A stretch of DNA of 64,000 bases from Thalassolituus maritimus (GTDB taxonomy: Bacteria > Pseudomonadota > Gammaproteobacteria > Pseudomonadales > Oceanobacteraceae), in contig NZ_FTOH01000012.1 of the NCBI RefSeq assembly GCF_900156675.1, positions 42,664 through 106,663 on the forward strand, written 5' to 3'. Shown piece after piece: positions 10,951 to 19,091 of this stretch; positions within the stretch are counted from its first letter, which is position 1; each line of letters starts with the position of its first letter. Both the position numbers and the translations under genes were made by a program. The notes beneath the pieces were generated by a model. It made no database searches. It was not told the origin of the DNA and saw only the letters and a program-made list of their open reading frames with translations.

Positions 10951-11375
10951 TTCGCAAGTTTTTCGAAAAACTCACCGGTGAGCAGTATGTGCCCGAGCCT
11001 CAGGACTCGGCTATCGCTGCCGCGGTTCTTATGACAGAAATCATTCGTGCTGATCATGATGTGGACGACACAGAAAAAGACGCGATGCGAGCCGCCCTTA
11101 AGAGCCTGATTCCCGAACGGGACGTCGAAGCGTTACTTACAGAGGCTTTTGATACGGTCGACGTTTCAAATGATTTACAGCGTTTCACATCTGCGATTCA
11201 CGATCAGTGGGAAGTGGAGCAAAAGATGGAGCTTCTGGTCTCGCTATGGAGAATCGCCTACGCCGACAACGACCTGGATAAATACGAGGAACATATGATT
11301 CGCAGAATTGCCGATCTTTTGTATATTCCTCATTCCGATTTTATCAAGGCAAAGATTACCGCACGTGATCACTGA
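10947..11375 (+). CDS. TerB-like helical protein
   Basis: A 142-residue acidic, all-helical protein resembling the TerB/COG4103 group: [24 protein letters not shown] followed by a repeated second half ([26 protein letters not shown]). Acidic D/E-rich loops in each half are typical of TerB metal-binding folds. This is not the tellurite-resistance operon gene, since no other ter genes are near, and it should not be confused with the replication site also called TerB. Function is unknown. It overlaps talB by 4 bp and the tus-like gene by 11 bp. Confidence 0.7.
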   Translation: MIRKFFEKLTGEQYVPEPQDSAIAAAVLMTEIIRADHDVDDTEKDAMRAALKSLIPERDVEALLTEAFDTVDVSNDLQRFTSAIHDQWEVEQKMELLVSLWRIAYADNDLDKYEEHMIRRIADLLYIPHSDFIKAKITARDH

Positions 11376-12219
11376 ACTGAAGACGTGCTTTGACGACCTC
11401 AAAGCACGCCTTTCTGAATTGAACAGACACATCGAATCAGAACGCCCACACCACTTCTACCCCTTGCGTGATACCGAGCAGGCGATAAACCCCGACCCAA
11501 TCCATTGGGCAAACGACCATCTCGCTGATCTCTGGTATATGTCCCATGAGCAGGACGGAAGAACAACGCGCAGCCGCCATGGGCTTATTCTCGCAAGCCC
11601 GGAAACCCAGTTGCTAATCAAAGAGGTAAATGACTGCAAAGAGGCTTTTGCACGGGTATCGAGAACACTCCGGGGCACCTCTGAAGCGAATCTGAAGAGC
11701 GCCCTCACTGCGCTCGATGCGCGCGGCTCGTCATTTCGGAATCTCATCGGCAACGCAAGCGGACTTCGGCGCATTCACCTGAAACAATGCACAAGAACCC
11801 TTCCTCTCCTGAATGAGTATCCGGTGAGCTGCCGTTTTACCTGGTATGCCCATGGTCGGAGTATCAAGCGCATTTCAGTCAAAGAAGCCGAGCAGGCTTT
11901 GCTGGATATAGGTGAAGAGAAAGCACATATACAAGCTCAGCTAAAAATACTTGGCAATCTCCCCCCAAGCTCAAAACTTGCCCAGGTCCAGACACTTGCA
12001 CCGACAGTCAGAGCCAACGTTGTATTTCAGAGCGGGCGAAAATCGCTTAACTGTCCCGTGCCGATTTTTGTTGCTACCGACAATCCGCATAGTGAGCTAC
12101 CGAAGATAAAGGACGTTCCTCTGATGCCGCCCGAGGGGCGTAGCAGGAAAAGTAGAGAAGATAATCTGATCAGCGAGGCACCGATTCTGCCCAGCTTGAG
12201 AGTTCATACCTACGAATAA
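11365..12219 (+). CDS. tus: Tus-like replication terminus site-binding protein
   Basis: A 284-residue basic protein that I align by eye to E. coli Tus. CRFTWYAHGRSIKRI matches the Tus RFGW...IIKNL segment; LGNLPPSSKL...VRANVVFQSGRKSLNCPVPIFVA matches the core DNA-binding strands; the end LPSLRVHTYE matches the Tus C-terminus. Tus binds Ter sites and blocks replication forks from one side. In the lock-pocket region the Phe140 and Gly149 equivalents seem present, but the position of His144 appears to be Ile. The GTG start is chosen because it overlaps the TerB-like stop by 11 bp; the frame is open upstream to 11308. E. coli tus is not in a tal operon, so the context is unusual. Confidence 0.8.
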   Translation: MITELKTCFDDLKARLSELNRHIESERPHHFYPLRDTEQAINPDPIHWANDHLADLWYMSHEQDGRTTRSRHGLILASPETQLLIKEVNDCKEAFARVSRTLRGTSEANLKSALTALDARGSSFRNLIGNASGLRRIHLKQCTRTLPLLNEYPVSCRFTWYAHGRSIKRISVKEAEQALLDIGEEKAHIQAQLKILGNLPPSSKLAQVQTLAPTVRANVVFQSGRKSLNCPVPIFVATDNPHSELPKIKDVPLMPPEGRSRKSREDNLISEAPILPSLRVHTYE

Positions 12220-12244
12220 GTCCCGCAAGGATTAAGCCCCGCAA

Positions 12245-12336
12245 GGAAGAGGAAGAGGAAGAGGAAGAGGAAGAGGAAGAGGAAGAGGAAGAGGAAGAGG
12301 AAGAGGAAGAGGAAGAGGAAGAGGAAGAGGAAGAGG
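12245..12336. repeat. (GGAAGA)n homopurine tandem repeat
   Basis: About 15.3 exact copies of the hexamer GGAAGA, 92 bp of pure purine on the + strand, between the tus-like stop and the sthA stop. The decamer CCCGCAAGGA occurs twice just before it (about 12223-12232 and 12237-12246). A perfect short-unit repeat is prone to slippage, so copy number may vary. Frames through it read poly-Glu on the + strand or poly-Ser on the - strand but have no gene-like context. Confidence 0.97.
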
Positions 12337-12415
12337 CAGCGCAAGGTGCAAGTTTCGAAAGACTGAGTACCAAAAGAGTTAGCTGACTCCGCTTAGCAGA
12401 GCCAGCCTTGTCGCA

Positions 12416-13807
12416 TCAGAGCCTGTTCAGGCCATTGAGCGCTGCAACCCGGTAAGCTTCTGCCATTGTCGGGTAGTTGAACGTCGTATTGACGAAGTAG
12501 CGAAGAGTATTCCCCTCACCCTTCTGATTCATAATGGCCTGGCCGATGTGCACAATCTCAGCTGCCTGGTCACCAAAGCAATGAATACCTAAGAGCTCCA
12601 GCGTCTGACGATGGAACAGTATCTTGAGCATGCCCACACCTTCGCCAGTAATCTGTGCACGAGCGATGTTCTTAAAGAAGGCCTGCCCGACCTCGTACGG
12701 AATCTTCTCTTCCGTCAGCTGCCGCTCGTTCTTACCGACCGACGAAATCTCGGGAATCGTATAAATGCCCGTAGGTACTTCATCGACAAAACGGAACTCC
12801 TCTGGCGACGAAATAATTGCCGCCGCTGCCCGGCCCTGATCATAGGCTGCAGATGCAAGTGCCGGCCAGCCAATCACATCACCAATAGCATACACATGAG
12901 GCACTGCCGTACGGTATTCACCATCGACATCAACCTGACCTCGGCTATTCGTTTCAAGTCCGACGTTCTCAAGGCCGAGACCGCCTGTATTACCTGAACG
13001 ACCTGCAGCCCAAAGGAAAGCATCCGCCTTCACTTTTTTACCAGAAACCATAGTCATAGTGACATGGCGCTCATTGGCCTCGACCGATGAAAATTGCTCG
13101 CTGTGACGAATCAGCGCACCCTTGTCCCGTAGGTGGTAACTGAGTGCATCCGAGATTTCATCATCGAGGAAGTTCAGCAGTCGATCACCTGGGTGAATCA
13201 GGTCAACCTTAACGCCCAGCCCAGAAAAAATGGAGGCGTACTCACACCCGATAACACCGGCGCCGTAGATAATGATCGTACGGGGAGTATGTTCAAGATT
13301 AAGAATGGTATCCGAGTCGTAAATGCGCGGATGGTTGAAATCAATACTTTTAGGGCGCCACGGACTTGATCCGGTCGCAATAACGAATTCATCCGCCGTC
13401 AGTCGGGTATTGGCCTGCACGCCCTGCATAACGTCCAGCGTGTGTTCATCAACAAACTGTGCTTTGCCTGTGTACACGCTTACACGATTTCGACCGTAAA
13501 ATTCAGTACGCAGCTTGACCTGTTTGGCAATAACCTTTTCAGCGCTTTTCAATACTTGAGGGAATGAGAACCAGCGCGGTTCCCCGATCTCTCTGAACAT
13601 AGGATTGGTATTGAATTGAATAATCTGCTTAACCGCATGACGGAGGGCTTTGGATGGAATCGTCCCCCAGTGGGTACAGTTACCACCAACCATCTTCTTG
13701 TCTTCTACGACAGCGACTTTCTTGCCCTTTTTGGCTGCATTCATCGCAGCCCCTTCACCCGCAGGACCTGCACCTATAATGACGACGTCGTAATGGTATT
13801 CCGCCAT
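12416..13807 (-). CDS. sthA: Soluble pyridine nucleotide transhydrogenase SthA
   Basis: Balances NADPH and NADH in the cytoplasm; a flavoprotein of the disulfide oxidoreductase family. The FAD motif GAGPAGEGA is at about 12-20. The [15 protein letters not shown] segment has one Cys where lipoamide dehydrogenases have the redox pair, as expected for SthA. A second nucleotide motif ([11 protein letters not shown]) and the C-terminal dimer domain are complete; 463 residues is normal. It is convergent with tus across the GGAAGA tract. Confidence 0.95.
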   Translation of the reverse strand: MAEYHYDVVIIGAGPAGEGAAMNAAKKGKKVAVVEDKKMVGGNCTHWGTIPSKALRHAVKQIIQFNTNPMFREIGEPRWFSFPQVLKSAEKVIAKQVKLRTEFYGRNRVSVYTGKAQFVDEHTLDVMQGVQANTRLTADEFVIATGSSPWRPKSIDFNHPRIYDSDTILNLEHTPRTIIIYGAGVIGCEYASIFSGLGVKVDLIHPGDRLLNFLDDEISDALSYHLRDKGALIRHSEQFSSVEANERHVTMTMVSGKKVKADAFLWAAGRSGNTGGLGLENVGLETNSRGQVDVDGEYRTAVPHVYAIGDVIGWPALASAAYDQGRAAAAIISSPEEFRFVDEVPTGIYTIPEISSVGKNERQLTEEKIPYEVGQAFFKNIARAQITGEGVGMLKILFHRQTLELLGIHCFGDQAAEIVHIGQAIMNQKGEGNTLRYFVNTTFNYPTMAEAYRVAALNGLNRL

Positions 13808-13873
13808 GAATCTGAAACTCCGTTATAGCAATCAGTTATGTCTATTGTAGGCAATAATCAATGAACTGCTGGA

Positions 13874-14107
13874 TTAGCGCTTAGTCGCATCATAAAAATC
13901 GGCATCATCGGATGCCTTGGCTGCCTCTTTGCTCTCTTTTTCGCAACGCGACTTATCGCCACCACAGACATCACAGGCCTGTTCCATGCCGATAGCGCTC
14001 ATGCCGCCGCACGAACCTGATATAGGTTTACGCCCCATAATCACACCAATAGCCATAGCAGCAACAATGGTGAGCATAACACCGAAGGCAACAAGAATTG
14101 TCGACAT
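13874..14107 (-). CDS. nqrM: Na+-NQR maturation factor NqrM
   Basis: A 77-residue membrane protein: one N-terminal helix (residues 3-25), then GSCGGMSAIGMEQACDVCGGD with Cys at about 33, 45, 48 and 55. NqrM is needed to place the iron centre in the Na+-translocating NADH:quinone reductase. The ATG at 14107 has a CTGGAG site; the frame extends to a TTG 6 bp upstream. It lies 27 bp after apbE, the usual partner. The nqrA-F genes are not in this window. Confidence 0.9.
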   Translation of the reverse strand: MSTILVAFGVMLTIVAAMAIGVIMGRKPISGSCGGMSAIGMEQACDVCGGDKSRCEKESKEAAKASDDADFYDATKR

Positions 14108-14134
14108 AATCAAACTCCAGAATGATATGGCTGA

Positions 14135-15166
14135 TCAGTGGCCCGCAGAGCCAAACATCCGCTCAAATGCTGATGAAGAGGCTTCTTTGAAACCATCGCC
14201 ATCACGAATAATAAAATAAGCCGGCAGGTCATTCGCTTCCGCCAGCGCCATGGCAGCCTCAGGCCCAGCCACGTTGAGTGCTGTAGCCCAGGCGTCTGCC
14301 AGAGAACAGGTTGGAAGAATCACACTGACCGACGCCAAAGCGTGACGAATCGGATAACCCGTCAGTGGATCAATTGTGTGAGAGTACCGTTGACCATTCT
14401 CTTCAAAATAGTTCCGGTAATCTCCCGATGTAGCGACCGCGTGATTTCCGGGTGCGATGATTCTCTGGGCTGAGTGACCGACTTCCATTACGGGCCGCTC
14501 AATTGCGATACGCCAGTCACCCGAGGGCTTGGCACCTCGGATACGGACCTCTCCACCGATTTCAACAAGATAGTCGCTTATCTCCATGGCTTCCAGAAGG
14601 AGGCCTATGTCATCAACAGCCCAGCCTTTAGCAACCGCAGACAGATCGATGTACAGCGGCACGTCCATCAGAATCTCGTTTTTCTCCTTATCGAGAGCAA
14701 GCTTATTCATACCTGTCATCTCAAGAAGCTGATCTACCTCTGCCTGGCTTGGTACACCCTCTCGCTCTTCTGGCCCGAACCCCCACAGATTCACCAAAGG
14801 CCCTACAGTTACATCAAGACGCCCCATACTGTATCGGTTGATGTAGCTGGCATCCTGAAGCACCGACATTAATTCGGGGCTTACTTGCACGGGCTTTCCC
14901 GCCAGCGTCTCAGAATTGGAATTCAGGCGCGACAGTTCAGAGTTCTTTTCATACGTAGAGAAGACTGAAATCAAGTGGGCGAGCCTGTCCTCAACCTGCT
15001 CGTGTACCTCTGTCGGTGTCGCCTCGCCACCAAACCAACTGATGTGATACTGCGAACCCATAGTAAACCCAGAAATACGGCGTAGCTCTGGTTGAGGTTC
15101 AGAGCAGGAAGCAAGGAAGACAACACTCAACAGGAGTACAAAGACAGTCTGGAGGTTCTTATTCAT
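14135..15166 (-). CDS. apbE: FAD:protein FMN transferase ApbE (lipoprotein)
   Basis: Attaches FMN covalently to Thr in flavoproteins such as NqrB, NqrC and RnfG, outside the cytoplasm. The N-terminus MNKNLQTVFVLLLSVVFLASC is a lipoprotein signal with lipid-anchored Cys. Further on are GFTMGSQYHI, DLSAVAKGWAVDD and the C-terminal HTIDPLTGYPI, the FAD and metal-binding segments. An ATG at 15187 is an alternative start 7 codons upstream; the longer frame to 15292 is unlikely. It pairs with nqrM and diverges from arsR. Confidence 0.92.
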   Translation of the reverse strand: MNKNLQTVFVLLLSVVFLASCSEPQPELRRISGFTMGSQYHISWFGGEATPTEVHEQVEDRLAHLISVFSTYEKNSELSRLNSNSETLAGKPVQVSPELMSVLQDASYINRYSMGRLDVTVGPLVNLWGFGPEEREGVPSQAEVDQLLEMTGMNKLALDKEKNEILMDVPLYIDLSAVAKGWAVDDIGLLLEAMEISDYLVEIGGEVRIRGAKPSGDWRIAIERPVMEVGHSAQRIIAPGNHAVATSGDYRNYFEENGQRYSHTIDPLTGYPIRHALASVSVILPTCSLADAWATALNVAGPEAAMALAEANDLPAYFIIRDGDGFKEASSSAFERMFGSAGH

Positions 15167-15331
15167 TGAAACAAAAGCCTTTTTCATAATTGCACGAAGT
15201 ATACAGAGTGACTGTAACTTCCACCACGATGGGGAGTTGCTTTTCCGTCTTATAGCCAAAAGCATGGGAAGAATTACGAAATAGAATGACAAAATAACTT
15301 AACGGTTATATTTCAGATGCAAACCATACGA

Positions 15332-15337
15332 TATAAT
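15332..15337 (+). promoter_or_regulatory. -10 box for the ArsR-family gene
   Basis: A perfect TATAAT 46 bp before the arsR ATG in an AT-rich divergent region. No good -35 hexamer is seen at the right distance, so an activator or extended element may be involved. Confidence 0.4.
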
Positions 15338-15383
15338 GAGACTGAGAATTACTTTTGAAACGATACATCGAGTACCGGACACC

Positions 15384-15719
15384 ATGTCGAACAATGCAGA
15401 ATCTATGTCAGACGAAATGCTTGAGCTGATTGCACAGCGATTCAGGCTCCTGTCTGACCCTATGCGGCTGAAAATACTTCACCAACTACAGAGCGGCGAA
15501 AAGTCTGTCACTGAGCTGGTAGAGAACACCGGCGCATCCCAGCCTAATGTCTCCAAACACCTGTCGACTCTACGCACTCACGGCCTTGTGAAACGTCGCC
15601 AGGAAGGCAATATGGCATTTTTCAGTATTGCTGCGCCTTTCATTTTCGATGTATGCAACACAGTATGCGACAGCATGAAGAGCGAGTGGGAGCAGCGATC
15701 AAGCCTGCTAGGTAGCTGA
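15384..15719 (+). CDS. ArsR-family transcriptional regulator
   Basis: A 111-residue winged-helix repressor. The recognition region VTELVENTGASQPNVSKHLS followed by LRTHGLVKRRQEGNMAFFSI is typical of ArsR/SmtB. The DLCVC metal motif of ArsR is absent. Two Cys (in VCNTVCDS, near 97 and 101) lie in the last helix and could sense metals or sulfur species; that is inference. The ATG at 15384 is chosen over 15336 because of GGACACC upstream and domain length. The divergent apbE-nqrM unit is a possible target. Confidence 0.88.
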   Translation: MSNNAESMSDEMLELIAQRFRLLSDPMRLKILHQLQSGEKSVTELVENTGASQPNVSKHLSTLRTHGLVKRRQEGNMAFFSIAAPFIFDVCNTVCDSMKSEWEQRSSLLGS

Positions 15720-15727
15720 ATCGCTCA

Positions 15728-16612
15728 TTATGACGGGAGCGACCAGATCGTGCGCGCTCCCTGCCTCACATGCTCGACGTACTCTTCTGATGACCAACCA
15801 TCCAGTACCCGCCTGAATTGATTCCGCTCGATACGAACACCATCCACTGCATGACTTCCGGGGTTATCCGACAGCAATCTCGCCTTAACCTCAGCAGTCA
15901 AAACCTGCTCCATATGCGTTCTGAGACGATCTTCACTGGCACCGAGACGCAACAACGGCAGAACGCTTCTCCAGATTCTGTCTGTCTTCATGGGTAGCTT
16001 AACCAACTGGCGAGCAAGATTCCCTCCACGATACACGTTAGCCTGAGCAATCAACTCAATGTCTTTCCGTGGTGGCGTGCCGAGTGGCGCAACTTTCGTT
16101 GGAAACGAGCGTTCTGCCATCCTGATACGATCACTGTCGTCGGCGATGTGCGCGAGCGCTTTGACATCGCGCTCCCAGTTCTTCAGGAGGGTTTTCACAT
16201 GGACGCTTAACTCATCCAGCAAATGCCAGATTTTACCTGACACCTGGCTTCGCACTTGCTGACGCAATTCTTGCAACCTCACGTCACTGGTGCCACTGCC
16301 ATCCATGCCCGTCTGCATAAGGTAGTAAACAGGCTTGTGCAACGACTGCGCATAAACCAGCTCACGATGCTGAAAACTAATGCCGGTGGGCGTCGTTGGG
16401 CCGTAGTTTTCACCCAACAGCAAAAGAAAAGCATCCGCCTGCGCAATCTGCTTTTTTACCAATTCCCAGTCATACTGAGCGTAGCGTGCATCCCAGACAA
16501 GTCCTGCGCCCACAGCGCCAGCCAGGGCGACTTGTCGATCGACCTCGAATCGCGCTGCAACATCATCTGGCAGACTGGAGACGTAGACTAGGAGATATTC
16601 TTTGCTCGGCAT
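15728..16612 (-). CDS. DUF4062-like protein
   Basis: A 294-residue protein. Residues about 5-100 resemble DUF4062: EYLLVYVSSLPDDVAARFEV, then VKKQIAQADAFLLLLGENYGP and HRELVYAQSLHKPVYYLM. DUF4062 is a Rossmann-like domain found at the N-terminus of several STAND-type immune proteins. Residues 100-294 are mostly helical and unrecognised; there is no NTPase motif or repeat region. Codon use looks like the core genes. It lies alone, convergent with arsR and 36 bp downstream of the AEC gene. A defence role is possible but unsupported beyond the domain. Confidence 0.55.
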   Translation of the reverse strand: MPSKEYLLVYVSSLPDDVAARFEVDRQVALAGAVGAGLVWDARYAQYDWELVKKQIAQADAFLLLLGENYGPTTPTGISFQHRELVYAQSLHKPVYYLMQTGMDGSGTSDVRLQELRQQVRSQVSGKIWHLLDELSVHVKTLLKNWERDVKALAHIADDSDRIRMAERSFPTKVAPLGTPPRKDIELIAQANVYRGGNLARQLVKLPMKTDRIWRSVLPLLRLGASEDRLRTHMEQVLTAEVKARLLSDNPGSHAVDGVRIERNQFRRVLDGWSSEEYVEHVRQGARTIWSLPS

Positions 16613-16648
16613 TTCCGTACGAAAGATAGGGTTCTGTTAAGCTGGCAA

Positions 16649-17590
16649 CTATAACAGCCCAGACAGATTCAGAACATAGATAATCGTCGTCACCGTCACG
16701 CCTGACCCGAGCGTGGATAGAGCGATCACATCCGCCGTCAGGCGGCTATCAGCATTCATACTCTTAGCCATAACAAACGCTGCAGCTGCCGTAGGAGAGG
16801 CAAACATAAGAGCAGCAACCCCCAACGCCGCCCCAGTTATCCCGATATAAACTGCGGAAATAATAATTAATACAGGCAATACAACCAGCTTAAGAGCAAC
16901 GGCCGACCAGACTACTGAGTCGGCAAGCAATGCTCGATTGATTGTCAGTGATGCACCAATTCCTATGAGAGCCAGAGGGAGTGTTAATCCAGCGAGAATA
17001 TCGCCTGTCTGAAGAAGCACTTGAGGCAATTCCAGCCCCAGACTGCGGACGACACCCGCCAGCGCAATGGCAATAATCAAAGGATTTCGAGCCGTCGTCA
17101 TCAGCTGCTGCCCCCAGGAAATATTCTTATCCCCGGAGGCAAGCACCCAGACAGAGAGAAGATTGTAGACTGGTGTAACCACCGCTAATACAAGTGCGCC
17201 CAGTATCGCGCCCTCTTCCGGGTATGCATTCAGGCAGAGTGCGAGCCCGACAATCCCCAGGTTCGACCGGAATGCCCCCTGAACAAATGCTCCGTGACGT
17301 CGCGGCGAAACGCGAAGCACCTTAGACACAGCAAAAACAAACGCAAATGCAGCGAGCGAAGCACTCAAAGAAAACCACACCAGCGGCAGGTGCTGAGAAA
17401 CCGCCATATCAGCGGTCACAATCGCCAGAAACATAAGCACCGGCAAAGACACATTGAACACAAGTCGCGACGAGGTCGATACGAAAGCATCATCGATATG
17501 CTGCTTATGCCGGAGGTAAACACCCAGTACGACAAGCAGTACGACGGGCACAGTAATGGAGAGAGTCTGGATAAGCAGTGAGATATACAT
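16649..17590 (-). CDS. AEC-family membrane transporter
   Basis: 313 residues with about 10 hydrophobic segments. The order and motifs fit the auxin efflux carrier (AEC) family: LVVLGVYLRHKQHIDD at the first helix, VFNVSLPVLMFLAI, GAFRSNLGIVGLALCLN and ASPTAAAAFVMAKSM near the end. Bacterial members export organic acids such as malate or malonate; the substrate cannot be read from the sequence. It diverges from the lysine-rich gene at 17668. Confidence 0.85.
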   Translation of the reverse strand: MYISLLIQTLSITVPVVLLVVLGVYLRHKQHIDDAFVSTSSRLVFNVSLPVLMFLAIVTADMAVSQHLPLVWFSLSASLAAFAFVFAVSKVLRVSPRRHGAFVQGAFRSNLGIVGLALCLNAYPEEGAILGALVLAVVTPVYNLLSVWVLASGDKNISWGQQLMTTARNPLIIAIALAGVVRSLGLELPQVLLQTGDILAGLTLPLALIGIGASLTINRALLADSVVWSAVALKLVVLPVLIIISAVYIGITGAALGVAALMFASPTAAAAFVMAKSMNADSRLTADVIALSTLGSGVTVTTIIYVLNLSGLL

Positions 17591-17667
17591 GGCGCGCAGT
17601 ATACACCCGATGAAAACAGCATGTGAGTCAGGTAAAATGCTCTTTCACTTTTCCTGAAGCAGTCACC

Positions 17668-18003
17668 ATGACCCGTAAAAAGAAAACCCGCTCGCTATCG
17701 CGCATCCATCAGGTAAAAACCGGAAGCATCAAAAAGCTGAAGCGAGAGGCTGGCACCGATCGTCAAAGCGGCAAGCGCACCAGCAAAAAGAATAAGTCTG
17801 TCTTCGAGAAGTTCCTTGAATCGAATCCAGAAGCCAAAAAGCAACTGAAAGCCGACCAGGAAGCAGTAGCACGCAAGAAGGGAGCTACTCAGCGTGTGGA
17901 CTCGCAAAAAGACCGTGAACACAAGCGTGAAGAAACCAAAGAAAGAGATCCAGACCTGCTCAGCCTGCTGGATAGCAATAAACGCGACGAAGACCTGTAC
18001 TGA
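17668..18003 (+). CDS. Small lysine/arginine-rich protein, unknown
   Basis: 111 residues, more than one third Lys, Arg, Glu or Asp, starting MTRKKKTRSLSRIHQ. It has no signal, membrane helix or recognised domain and is probably partly disordered. The basic first half (including KRTSKKNKS) suggests RNA or ribosome binding, which is inference. Its TGA overlaps the rlmG ATG (TGATG), linking it to rRNA methylation. The ATG at 17668 is preferred over an in-frame start at 17623. Confidence 0.7.
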   Translation: MTRKKKTRSLSRIHQVKTGSIKKLKREAGTDRQSGKRTSKKNKSVFEKFLESNPEAKKQLKADQEAVARKKGATQRVDSQKDREHKREETKERDPDLLSLLDSNKRDEDLY

Positions 18004-19091
18004 TGCCCCACTGGCCTAAAGCCGACCTGAACCTTCGGTGCTACCCCGATGTGCCTGCCAACGTCAGCATGCCGTGGGATGCTGCTGATGAATTCCTGAT
18101 TAATGAGGCCGACCAGCCAGTCAGCCTCATATTGAATGATCGCTACGGCGCTCTGTCCTGCGCGTTCCCCGAGGCTCAGTTATGGCATGACAGTTTCTGT
18201 GCCCAGGTAGCCACACAACAGAACCGCAGCGAAAACGGACTGCCAGAAGCAAAGTTCCTGAGCCAGCCCGACCTGTCTGATGCCTTCGTTCAGGCCAGCT
18301 CAGATGGCGACAACTCAATCGTTCTGATCCGCATTCCCAAGCAAAAAGAGCAGCTATCAGAACAGCTTCACTATCTGTCGAAGATCTCTTCTGATGCCAC
18401 GATTCTTCTTGCCGGAATGGCGAAGCACATCCCGATACCACTATTAAACTGGCTTGAGGAGCATGCTGGCCACTACGAACAGCTGCCAGTAGTCCGCAAA
18501 GCCAGGCTAATAAAAATACGGGGGTTAGCCGGATTCAGAGACCTGCTACCATCCACCCGCAGCTATGAAATCAACGGCTTTTCCCTGTCAGCACCGGCCG
18601 GGGTCTTCTGCGGTGACAGGCCAGATCCAGGAGCGCGCGCGCTGCTGAAGCACCTGCCCGCCAACCAGACCGGAGTCATCTGCGATCTGGGGTGTGGCAA
18701 CGGCATTCTCTCAGTACACCTTGCCAGCAACAATCCGGAAGCGATCATTATAGGTACCGACGATTCTCAGCTGGCAACCCTCGCAGCCAGAGAAAACCTC
18801 AGGGCCAACTCTCTGAAGGGTGATATACGTCAGGGCAACATTTTGTCGTCGGTTGAAGAAACCCTGGATACGGTTATCTGCAACCCGCCATTTCACGATG
18901 GCCACAAGCAGCTGACCTCCATCGCAGAAAGCATGTTTCATGAAAGCTTTCATCAACTGCGCAGCGGTGGTGAACTGCTCGTTGTCGCCAATCGCCATCT
19001 GCCTTACACCAAAGTGCTGAAGCGGCTATTCAGAAATGTGGAGCTGATTTCCGATGATAAGCGTTTCAATATTTATCGCTGCGTTCGTTGA
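18003..19091 (+). CDS. rlmG: 23S rRNA (guanine-1835-N2)-methyltransferase RlmG
   Basis: A tandem-domain methyltransferase of 362 residues. The N-terminal inactive half includes SLILNDRYGALSCAFPE. The C-terminal catalytic half has the SAM-binding motif ICDLGCGNGILSVHLA and the NPPF motif (ICNPPFHDGHKQ) that marks N2-guanine or N6-adenine methylation. The layout matches RlmG more closely than RsmC, which lacks the LILND...GALS segment. It overlaps the upstream basic gene by 1 bp and yigZ by 1 bp. Confidence 0.88.
   Translation: MPHWPKADLNLRCYPDVPANVSMPWDAADEFLINEADQPVSLILNDRYGALSCAFPEAQLWHDSFCAQVATQQNRSENGLPEAKFLSQPDLSDAFVQASSDGDNSIVLIRIPKQKEQLSEQLHYLSKISSDATILLAGMAKHIPIPLLNWLEEHAGHYEQLPVVRKARLIKIRGLAGFRDLLPSTRSYEINGFSLSAPAGVFCGDRPDPGARALLKHLPANQTGVICDLGCGNGILSVHLASNNPEAIIIGTDDSQLATLAARENLRANSLKGDIRQGNILSSVEETLDTVICNPPFHDGHKQLTSIAESMFHESFHQLRSGGELLVVANRHLPYTKVLKRLFRNVELISDDKRFNIYRCVR

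Noticed and set aside
12170..12373. Poly-Ser ORF on the - strand through the GGAAGA tract
   Set aside because: The serine run is only the reverse reading of the repeat; there is no ribosome site or homology, and it overlaps the tus end.
15167..15292. Long N-terminal extension of apbE
   Set aside because: The lipoprotein signal starts at 15166 or 15187; residues before it are non-homologous and overlap the divergent promoter region.
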